Shown one piece after another: positions 40,711 to 50,206 of a stretch of DNA of 64,000 bases. Position numbers and translations under genes: made by a program. The notes beneath the pieces were generated by a model. The model ran no database searches and was not told the origin of the DNA. It saw only the letters and a list, made by a program, of their open reading frames with translations. The stretch is from Marchantia polymorpha subsp. ruderalis (Eukaryota > Streptophyta > Marchantiopsida > Marchantiales > Marchantiaceae). The stretch covers positions 10,560,001 to 10,624,000 of the forward strand of contig AP031357.1 of the NCBI GenBank assembly GCA_037833965.1, read 5' to 3'. The stretch's first letter is position 1. Each line of letters begins with the position of its first letter.

Positions 40711-43700
40711 GTCTTACCGAGGATCATTCCGATCAAATACTTCGGACTCGAACTTCCTTTCTCGATATGAGCTTGGTCCATCAGTACCAGAGTCACCAGA
40801 CATTGTTCCTCTCCACCAACACACAATCCGCGAATCTTGGTAATTTTAATCCTCTCAACTATGAACTTCCAGAAAGACGAAAGTAGACTTGGCATGGAAA
40901 CATTGCACTCCAGAAGTTCATAGAACATAACATGCGCTTCTACCTGAGAGTAAGTGAGCCTCCAGTGTTTAGAATTGATGTACAATGACTGCTGGACTCT
41001 CCATCTTGCTGGTCTGCACGGAGATAGGACTCGATACGAGCCACAACAGTTACGAGCGGAAGATATAAGCAAGTGCTACGGATGAAGAACATCACAGGTC
41101 CCAGTGGTAGCACGATAAATTGATTACCAAGCCAAGGAGTCCTAGTCATGAATTATAGTCTTGAAACACGGTCTCTATTCAGGCTGAGATCTGCAAAACT
41201 CACGGGAGAGAGCAAGCACACATACAATGTATATAGAGAAGACTCGAAACACAGGTGATATGGCTGTCCTGTAGTCTGGATGCCATGCACTGCCATCATT
41301 TGGCTATCGTTCACAAACCTTCCATACTTGAGACTAATATCCCAAACTGATCATGAAGCCAACCGTTTTGTAAGCTTGGCCTAGGGCAGGGAACACATAT
41401 TTCGCAATGCTATCCAGGTAAGAATCGACATTCTGAGTATGAAATGAAATGCGCTCATTAATATCTCTTGGGTAGAAACTTGTTTCCTCCTATGCAGAAT
41501 ATATTGAGCATACTCTGTGATAGAGCCAAGGTGTCAAGGTTAGAGCAGCTGAGAGTTGTATTGTGCTTGGGTGCAGAAAAGGAAAACTTATTAGATTTCG
41601 TACATCCAACTTCTTCGTACTCTGTTTGAGTACATGGAGCGACCGACGTATGTACAGTCGATGAACACTTACCGAAGTGCACAGCCTAGACATTTCTTTA
41701 CATCACATGTAGGTACTCCGTACTCCATTGGCCTGCACAAGCTATAAGAGGAGTGGATACCATGATATCCATGATGCTCTTGGTTATCAGCTCAAGAGGA
41801 AGAAAAGTATTCACCATCATGTTTTGTGCCCTCTGGAAAGAAGCTTTGGTGTCATGAAAGAGGGCACACCACTCCTCAAATGCAATCCAACGGTTCCAAT
41901 AGTTGCTGTTGTTGGAATCCAACTCTTCAGTACTTGCCTTTTTGACTCAAGTTGCAGTCACTCACTCAGAATTCTGATTGCATGCTTGAAAATGGCTTGA
42001 ATCCGATTCGAACGTGGCTATATTCCTATCCATTATAAATTCCGTTTCTCCAACCTTGATGAAGGTCGCTGCTTTAGATTTGAGATCTACTATGTTGACC
42101 TTAGAATCTGTCGACAATCCTCTAGTTTCAGTCTCGCGGGTGATCTGATATCGTTGTTAACTACCACAACATTATCTATGGAGGAGATTACTCCGAGAGA
42201 TCCTAGTATAGTCTCCAGAAATAAACAGAGCTTGGGAACTGAGATTTCTCCATCGAAACATAACATCACTGTGAGAAAAGCCGAGGGGTCGACCATAACC
42301 TCTGACGACATTCAGCCGTGCAAAGAAGTAGCCAGGAGTTACGTCAGCTAATCTGACACATTACCAATCCCTGATGCTAAACAGTTGAGATAATTGGATC
42401 TCTCATACACCTAGGTTTGTACTCAGTCTCACACTGGAGCTACAAGTAGGTAGCAGCCACACTGCCTTATACGTTTGGGCAGGACAAGAGATCCTGCCTG
42501 CTACCTCTGAGCTGCTTAAGCAGCATGTTACTTTGGACTCTGATGATTTGACAGGCTGTTTTTATTTGATTCTACATCATCCAGACAAGTACCACTTCAC
42601 ATTGCCGGCTCCAGTTTGATGTGCGGTTTGGAATTGGCACCACACTTCTTTTTGAGTATCTGATAGACTGATCACTCCATGAATTGTCCATTCGTACGAG
42701 TGTTCCGGCACTTCTAGAGGTCCAGAGATTATTCCATTGTTTTCCTGTCATTCAGTTTGGGTCAAACTTACATATAATGTCTCTAATCCCCGTGTTCTCA
42801 TTGCATTGTCACTTCACATCTCTCCATGCTGTGTACTATCATATGAATAGGCGCGAACTGCAGTTAGTGCTCATGTCCAGACCGTTGTTAGTGTAATTTA
42901 AATGAGTTCCAGGCAATTGCGAACCATTCCCACGAGGTTTTATGTGACCTTCTAAAGTAGTGTGAACCGCACTAATTTAGGTCAGCATTGGTGATGAAGA
43001 GCATATATTAAAGAAAAATGGTGAAACTGGCATCAGTTCTGCTTCTTTCACGGAAATCTCAGCAATCTAGACTTATGTGGTTCAGACATTAATTAAGCTA
43101 AGAACAAGACTAAAGGCAAAGACAAAAAGATATCTGACGGTACAGGTATACCTGATCTGATCTTTCACACAACTAGAGGTTCCACCCAGTGCTTTGTCGT
43201 ATCTGAAACGCAGACCGTTCACACTTAGAATTCCTGGAATTTACCTCTTACCTCTTGTCACCGCACTTCAAAACCAAATTTTTTTTACAGGCAGTTCTCA
43301 TTTCTCTCATTGACAACCTGCCGTCAGGCTTTAAGAAAGAAGGTGAGAACATTCCAGTTCTTCTAAATGGCCCATCGCTTGCACATATTGCCACCATCTA
43401 GCCATGAAGTGCAGTAACGCTCAACGTTGAGAGATCCAACTCATTCCTGTTGCTCCTGAGCTTGTTATTTTCACAGAAATCGTCATCCTGTGACGATGTG
43501 AATGCGAGTCCCAACCTCGATGCAGCATTGAACTGCTGAAACTTTAGAACCTGAGCGTTCCGAACTTGAATCGTAAGATAAATAAAAGAACGGAACGAGA
43601 CCTCTGCTTGTTGCTTCAAAGAACTGTATCTTCCCTCAAGAGTCGGAGCATATCATGCAGCATGTGTCACAAGCACACACTCAACCGAACGAACTGACAA

Positions 43701-43773
43701 TCCCTTGAGCTAGCAAACCAGCAAACAACATCTTCGGCAGAGCTCTCATCGACATCGTTCTATCTACACACAC

Positions 43774-43805
43774 ATTATGATCCAGATAATAATCTGGATC
43801 ATAAT
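43774..43805. repeat. 14-bp perfect inverted repeat
   Basis: ATTATGATCCAGAT at 43,774-43,787 and its exact complement at 43,792-43,805 flank a 4-nt loop. There is no associated gene and no T tract typical of a bacterial-style terminator. It is likely a transposon scar. Confidence 0.9.
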
Positions 43806-44431
43806 GATAATGAGAAACTGTCACACATCTTCAGAATCACGCAGTTCTGATAATCAAAGTCCACAGCGTGATTGAAAAACTTTGGCAGATTTTCAGTATT
43901 ACGCAGGTTCGACTGACTTCCTAACATTCGTACCTTAGGAATGACAACCAGAACTCACTGTGATCGCATGTATGGAATAGATGGTACTTTGACCTTTCTA
44001 TCACTGCTTGAGGTCTAAATCAATATCTCTCATGGCGTAACGCACTTAAAAAATAAACACTGAATAGAAAATGGTATGCATTCTCGTCTAGGACTCCATT
44101 GGGCTGAGAAGTTTCTGCAAAGTCCACGAGATCTGTGTAAGCAAATATCAGAGTAGAAAGAACATATAAACAAAGGCCAGCATGAACACGAGTTTTGCAT
44201 CTATCGTAGGAATATAAAATAGGGCAACAAGCTTAGTGCATCGTGTAAGAACGTTCACAATGGGCCCAAAGGAGAAGGAACAGTGTGTGACACCAGAAAT
44301 ATGAATTTCAATTTCAGCAGTAAAGATTATCCGGATGTTCTCCCAGTGGTGACTACTACCACCAAAGTTCTATTTATTAGGACTGATCAGTGTTCTCTAC
44401 AACAGATCGTAGAGCAAAATACAAATTCATT

Positions 44432-44465
44432 GTTGTTAACGTGATCCGTAGATCACGTTAACAAC
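44432..44465. repeat. 15-bp perfect inverted repeat
   Basis: GTTGTTAACGTGATC at 44,432-44,446 pairs exactly with 44,451-44,465 around a CGTA loop. It lies at the right edge of the mid-GC region, where composition drops to AT-rich. Confidence 0.9.
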
Positions 44466-44599
44466 ACCAAGAACTCGGACACAACTCTGAACTGTGCAAA
44501 CTCTACTAAAAGAGTAGTAATTATGTGGATCATATTCATACCAATGAATCAACAAAATGCAAGCCTGCACGTTATATTTACTTGATTGTACAGTGGATT

Positions 44600-46480
44600 A
44601 GTTTAATATATCCGAATGACTTGAAGGGGAGCCCCAAATGAATCAACCAAACAAAAATTGTTTCCTGTTGTTATATACTAAATGAACGTACACCTGAATC
44701 TTAGGGCAATCGTACGAGGATATCAAATGATATTAAATGTCATTATTTAAGCTCATACTGAATTATATTAGACAAAAATTTAGTTGCTTTGATGTCTAAC
44801 AAAATGCGCCACTGTAACAACCAAAATTAAAAACCACAATGAATGAGTAAGTTTATCAGAAATTTCATTTTCATGTGCTTCGAATATCTCCTTACATTTG
44901 ATTTTATTCAATATAAAGCAAAATGTATGTAATTTCAAATCAACGCTCTGGATTGAATGATGATCTTTTCATAGGATCTTTCCACCCACACTTGAACTTG
45001 TAAAGCATACGGAAAGTTAAGAAGATCTGATATCATAATAAATAAGTAGCTCCAAAATAAGTAAGTTATAGTTATTTACCGTAATCTCACAGAAAAAATG
45101 TAAGAGAAATTAGCATCATTATTATGTATATAGGGAGGATTCTTTTTTACTAAAGTCAAATGCATTATATCATTGATTTTACGGTATGACTTCAATTATA
45201 TCATTTTAATGAATACAAAATAATTCATATTTTTATTGTACCAAATTATTATAAATACGTTGACATTAGAATTTGAAAAATCATTATGTTAACGTTAACA
45301 CTATGATGCGTATTTTTTTGAAATTTTTTTAAGATAAATTATTTTCCAATCTATTGTAATGTATCATCTTTTCAATTCCTTTCATGTGCACATTTGGACA
45401 TTAAAAATTTACTACAAACATACTTTTTAAGATCAGTCATGCTTTCCTGAAATCACAACTTGAACTCAATCCACCTTGTTGATTTTTCTAATCATATGAT
45501 AGATTTTACTTCAATATTTATATAAAAGTTATAATGTTTATTATTACACTTTATAGAATCAATGGATGTGATTGAAAAGATTTTACAAAAATGAATATTT
45601 TAAATATCTCAAAATACTATCGTGAGATTATGAATAACAACTACAAAGTATCATACGTTAAGAATTAATATTGAAGGATTGTGTAATTTTTCCTCTATAT
45701 ATCCAGTATCTTTGATTATTTAAATATGAAACTGCAAGTTCTAAGCCAAAATTGAAAACATGATTTCTAGCAAGCAATTAGTTTAAAAAATGAACAATAA
45801 GATTTGAATCATTTCTAAATCAATCCTGATTCCAATCATATGCTTATTATATTCTTTTGCTACAATAATCTGTATCATACTTGTTTATGTTTTTTCCTGT
45901 TTGAAATGTTCTACTGATTTATAATAAACAATGAAATAAGAATATTATCAAAGATAAAAGAACATACAAGTAACTAGAAATTTTAACGTTTTTTAAATAT
46001 ATCAATGATCACATTAATTTTGTTATCATTTTGTAAAAAAATTTGGCTTTATATGTGATTTAATCATATATTTCATTTTCAATGATTTCTTTAATTTTTG
46101 AAATGTGAAAGAAAAATTATCAATTCAAAAATAAGGAAATGACTAAAAATTAAGCTCTATGGTAAAAATATCAGTTTAAATTTTTTGATCATGATATTTT
46201 CGGAATTCCGGCCTGCTTTTGTGCTAAGCCCTTGCAGTTGATCACGTGTTATACTATGTTTATAAGATGTATATGCATGGATATATTTCCGGAATTGAGG
46301 AAGTATCAAATAAAAGAATTAGCATAATATTTGTGTATTTGCCTTTTCTAGCCAACAGCAAACCTGGCTCTCCCCGTCGCATTCTTAGGTTGGACAAAAT
46401 TAGCATAAACTAAGGGGCATGTTGAAACATCGACATAACATTGGCCAATGGTGCTGATCAAGTCATTGGAGTAGTGATGG
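44600..46480. other. AT-rich gene-free DNA
   Basis: AT-rich sequence with no gene or RNA gene recognised. Confidence 0.6.
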
Positions 46481-46571
46481 GTATTGGATGTTTACAATTA
46501 CGCTGTGGTTCAAATCAGAATCCTCTTGCATGAAGCATAGGGGAATGAGAATTCAGGAAATCCATTTTACC

Positions 46572-46871
46572 GACATTTTAGGAAAGCATTCAGATCTTAT
46601 GGATGGCTTCAACGACTTTCTTTCGCAGCGGCTTCCCCACAAGCGCAAGTACTCGAACAAGCCCATCTCCGAGCTCGACCTGTCCAATTGCGAGCGCTGC
46701 ACGCCGAGCTACCGCCTGTTGCCCAAAAGCTACCCCGAGCCCATTTCCACGCATCGGACCGACCTGGCACGGGAGGTTTTGAACGATAGCTGGGTCTCGG
46801 TTACATCCGGGAGCGAAGAGTTCAAGCAGATGCGGAAGAATCAGTACGAGGAGATCCTCTTCCGCTGCGAG
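46572..46871 (+). pseudogene. SIN3: SIN3 corepressor fragment: end of PAH3 to HDAC-interacting domain
   Basis: An uninterrupted plus-strand frame (ATG at 46,488, TAG at 46,884-46,886) carries a SIN3 piece. [17 protein letters not shown] is the last helix of a PAH domain, and [17 protein letters not shown] then [26 protein letters not shown] and [14 protein letters not shown] are the hallmark start of the Sin3 HDAC-interacting region. Intact SIN3 has a long charged linker between these parts. Here it is replaced by SQRLPHKRK. There are no introns, although plant SIN3 genes are intron-rich, which suggests a retrocopy. The match stops abruptly after RCE, where sequence flips to the opposite-strand SIN3 piece. 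Less than a tenth of SIN3 remains, so no normal function is expected. A 132-residue peptide could still be made if transcribed. Confidence 0.85.
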
Positions 46872-46873
46872 CG

Positions 46874-47109
46874 AAACTCTTGGTAGGTGTCGCGGTTGCG
46901 CAATCTGCCCTTCACCTTGTCGAAGAAGGCAAGCAGCTCCTTCTGCAGGCTCGAGCTCTTGAGCGACTTCTTGTCTCGACCAGAGGCGATGCCGACAATC
47001 CCTGCAGGGCCTCGCCGCCCTCGGCGGCCTGAGATTGCTTGCGAATCAACTCGTCAGCTCGCCGGGCGGACTTGCGCTTGTGGGGGAGCCGCTGCGAGGC
47101 GTTCAAATC
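46874..47109 (-). pseudogene. SIN3: SIN3 corepressor fragment (inverted): linker to start of PAH3
   Basis: Read on the minus strand from about 47,109: [21 protein letters not shown], then RKQSQAAEGGEALQGLSASPL, then after a frameshift near 46,970 DKKSLKSSSLQKELLAFFDKV and [13 protein letters not shown]. The last part is the entry helix of the third paired amphipathic helix of SIN3. The frameshift marks it as a pseudogene. The 3' end joins the plus-strand fragment within about 2 bp (46,871/46,874), a head-to-head junction. A 28-nt segment encoding SQRLPHKRK is shared with the plus-strand fragment (about 46,622-46,649) in inverted orientation with one mismatch. That shared segment points to a rearranged intronless copy of a single SIN3 cDNA. 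Confidence 0.8.
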
Positions 47110-47141
47110 CTTTTCTTTTCGAAATTAGAATTGTGGATGTT

Positions 47142-47171
47142 GTAGGGTGTCACCCTACGTCGTAGGGTGAC
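47142..47171. repeat. Nested palindrome beside the SIN3 pseudogene
   Basis: GTAGGGTG/CACCCTAC arms occur as a palindrome at 47,142-47,158 and again as the perfect 11-bp arms of 47,149-47,171, so the motif appears three times in alternating orientation. It lies 33 bp beyond the pseudogene and may be an insertion or repair scar. Confidence 0.9.
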
Positions 47172-47599
47172 TTCCGTATCCCGGTATATATCCAACTCCC
47201 GCAACTCTTCACCTGCTGTGTTAACTGCCGCCCGGATTTGATCCGTGGTCTACCAGGTTGAGTATTATCTTCCTTGGGCCGCAATGACTTATCTGACGTC
47301 TCATGTGACCTGACTGATTCAAACCCATCACCTTGCGATTGTTGATAAGCCATGCCAGTCTCATTCGCCCCGCCAGTCGCGACGCCTCGACGGCTGTCTC
47401 GTATCGAACTGGTTGCCATGGTTAGCGCCGAGACTTGTGATTGGTCGTTTTCGTCCATCAATTGTCATGCAACTGCTATATTGTTGGCTCAGCAAAGTGA
47501 CTATTTCGTTGCTGCTCCTTCAAGTGGAGAGAAAACCCATAAGCCCAGCGGTCAATGCATCTTTGGTTTATGATACAATTGCAAGATACATAATCCAAA

Positions 47600-48110
47600 T
47601 CAACCAGAAACTCATAACTTTAAGTACAGATACTTCTCCACTATGAGAGTCTTCCGATCATCATATTAAAATTTTAAGTTAGTAATTTTCGAAGAATTCA
47701 TGAAAATAGTCAAATGATGAATTATATTTCATCAAATGATTAGTTTCAATTATTATTTGGTAATTAATAAATTGATATTGCATCAATGTACTTTTGACGT
47801 TCATATTTAATTATTCTACATGATTGAATTTGGTGGATATAAAGGATTTACAACAGACATGATTTACATCAGCCTTAAGCTTATAGCTACTAAATTCAAA
47901 TATTTCTCTATCATGAGAATCTTAGGATCATCAGATTAAAATTGTCAGTTAGTAATTTTCACAGAATTCAATGAAAAGAGTAAAATGATGAATTATATTT
48001 CATCAAAATATTATTTTAATTATTACTTGGAAATTTATCAGTTGAGATTGCAACAATGTACTTTTGACATTCATGTTTAATTACTCGACATGATTGAATT
48101 TTTATGTTGC
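47600..48110. repeat. Diverged tandem duplication, period about 270 bp
   Basis: Two copies share the order TTAAAATT-TAGTTAGTAATTTTC, then GATGAATTATATTTCATCAAA, then AATGTACTTTTGACRTTCAT, then GATTGAATTT. The GTACTTTTGAC anchors are at 47,788 and 48,058. It is noncoding, and copies differ by scattered substitutions and small indels. Confidence 0.8.
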
Positions 48111-48331
48111 ATTCATTTTGTTTTATAAATTAGTAGGATCGGAAAATTGCATAACAACTACCTTTGCATCTATGACGAGAAATCAGTTTGAGATTTTCAC
48201 CAATTTTTTTTTTAATGATTTTCTTTATTCAAAGTATTATTTTAGAAAGAGAGATTTAACAAGATAATTTGTTAAAATAAATCGATCTTCCGACTAAACC
48301 CCGATCGGATATTCCGACTTACAGCCGGAGC

Positions 48332-48368
48332 AGCACAGTACTGCCTACCACGTCGGCAGTACTGTGCT
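48332..48368. repeat. 14-bp perfect inverted repeat in a GC-rich patch
   Basis: AGCACAGTACTGCC at 48,332-48,345 and its complement at 48,355-48,368 are separated by TACCACGTC. The surrounding 130 bp is GC-richer and rich in CCGAC/CCGG. It could be a short MITE or a foldback insertion. Confidence 0.9.
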
Positions 48369-48698
48369 TCCCGATTCCTGCCGGTGGAAAAAGCAAATGC
48401 AGACGACCGGATAATCAAAACTCACGGAAAATTACCGGAAATTATGACTTACAGTACTTTTGTCTATATCTGGATTAAATTTATTTACAAGTGATTTCTT
48501 TAAAAAAACATAAGGATGATTCTAAAAGATGAATTTTACAAATCACCCTCTGTTTACATATCATAAGTATCATTACATATCATACAATTAAAAATATGCC
48601 TAACTTTTCCATTAAGGTAAAATTTTAGAAATGCATATATTGAAAATGATTGTTGTCAAATTATGGTTCAACTTATTTCATGTAGAGAATAAGGTGTT

Positions 48699-48719
48699 AA
48701 ACTTATCACTGATAAGTTT
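48699..48719. repeat. 9-bp palindrome with 3-nt spacer
   Basis: AAACTTATC-ACT-GATAAGTTT. The core GATAAGTT/AACTTATC recurs in the next palindrome 7 nt away. Confidence 0.85.
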
Positions 48720-48725
48720 TACATC

Positions 48726-48750
48726 GAATGGTGATAAGTTATCACCATTC
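48726..48750. repeat. 12-bp perfect palindrome
   Basis: GAATGGTGATAA-G-TTATCACCATTC, beside the preceding palindrome. The two share the GATAAGTT core and so may form alternative cruciform pairings. Confidence 0.9.
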
Positions 48751-49599
48751 AGCTTTGATGAATGAATAGATATCTTGAGACAAAGGTTATTTACTAATAT
48801 AATCTCTATGTGATCATATTATAATTAGATGTTATTTCTATTTTTTATAACTGAATATACAATACTCATGAACTTGAAATTGAAAGCACTATCTTCACTT
48901 GTGTAGATTAAGAGGAAACCTCCACCTAACTATCATACCACTAAACCAGATACACCAAAGTACACTCAAGTCTATGAATAATGTGTAACATTTACTGCCA
49001 TGTAGGATGCGTGCAACGGAGAGAATGTGTCAAAATTGATATCTTTTCACGGGGCAATACATGCAACTGATCTTCGACTGTGCACATTGAGCTCCTCATT
49101 GAAAATGGCGGAACAATGAACTGAAGATCTAATACTTTTCAAAGAATGACCCATCTTTTCTCAATTCTATCTAAAGAGGTCTGCATCTTACTTCATTTAA
49201 ATCTCCCTAACAATGTGCAGATTGTGCCGCGCGATGCAAAAGTACATTGTTCAACCATATAAATTACACTCAATGTAAGAACCAAATAATCTCTGACTCA
49301 AGGCAGCGGGATAGTTGGCAAAAACTTTCATAATCAATTGTTGTCTAATGCGTGCCTCGACCAATTTGAGATACTTTCCATTAGTTTCTAGGAATAAGTA
49401 GTTTATGCTCATGTTTTCTTCAGTGAATTATCTCGTATGCTAATCTCAGATAGCGGGGAGGAAATATCCATTTTGGATACGCGCGTGACATATACAATTA
49501 GCAGATCATACACAGACGTGAGACTCAACATATTAAGAATTTTACGATGTTTTTTTTCAATTCCAACAGATTAAAACACGAGTTTCCTCACAGACAACC

Positions 49600-50206
49600 G
49601 TTGTCAAACTTTGCAACAAAGTGTTCAGTCGCTCGACACCGAGCGGGTCGAGATCTGTCTGAGGTGAGATGATAAGCGCAGTCTCATCAAACAAATATCA
49701 CAGTTTTCATTTGAAAACCGGACTCGGAACGGAGAAACGACGGCAATGAAATGAGACACGCAAACATTCCATCTCAGTTTTCAGATGAAAACTCGCCTCG
49801 GCCCCCGTGAAGGAGCCGACAGTGAAAGAGAAAAGATGGAACGGCCGGAATTTCTCACACCTCGGAGAAGCATTTCTCGTCGGAGTCCTTCGTCATTGAG
49901 CATCGAGTCCTCTGCTCTATCATCGAGCTAATCCTCCCTTTTAGCATGTGAGCCTGTTCCTCAGCCACCTCTACCTCTCGCTCACTCTTCCTCCATCTCC
50001 TCCTCCTCCTCGCTCACTCTTCCTCCATCTCCTCCTCCTCCTCCTCCTCCTCATCATCCTCCTCGTCCTCGACGTCACCACATGGAAATGCAAGCTGTAG
50101 CCCCTGCCCACATGAAGAGCAAAGTCGCTTTCACCTCTCTACATCCGACCATAAGGCCACATCTGAACGATTTCACAACCAGGACTTGCAAATCCACAAT
50201 TACGGA
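49600..50206 (-). other. Probable 3' UTR and downstream flank of the STOP1-like gene
   Basis: GC-moderate sequence follows the stop codon on the minus strand. A plus-strand CTC/CCT run with a direct duplication of about 32 bp (49,979-50,010 and 50,011-50,042) lies here, so the sense RNA would carry a GGAGGA-rich tract. Two near-palindromes GTTTTCANNTGAAAAC lie at 49,703-49,718 and 49,777-49,792, 74 bp apart. The polyadenylation site cannot be placed. Confidence 0.45.

Larger units (their letters stand above)
38830..44600. mobile_element. Degenerate retroelement-like region (weak call)
   Basis: Mid-GC sequence set in AT-rich flanks. The string TTCAAACATGGTATCGGAGC at about 40,323-40,342 looks like a Copia LTR end (CA) followed by a primer-binding site close to the plant TGGTATCAGAGC consensus. 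TGTTGGAAAATAGAG at about 38,833 resembles a Copia LTR start. If both are real, the left LTR would span about 1.5 kb. I could not find a second LTR or an intact gag-pol frame. Frames are short and broken and no catalytic motif is visible. The region also carries three near-perfect hairpins. Confidence 0.3.
47172..49600. other. Mostly AT-rich intergenic DNA with a duplicated segment and hairpins
   Basis: No gene recognised. It contains a diverged tandem duplication and three short palindromes, listed separately. A GC-rich patch at 48,300-48,430 stands out from its AT-rich surroundings and holds the 14-bp hairpin. Confidence 0.55.

Noticed and set aside
40416..41072. 156- and 186-codon overlapping frames
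   Set aside because: They overlap on opposite strands without motifs, in a region that looks like degenerate retroelement.
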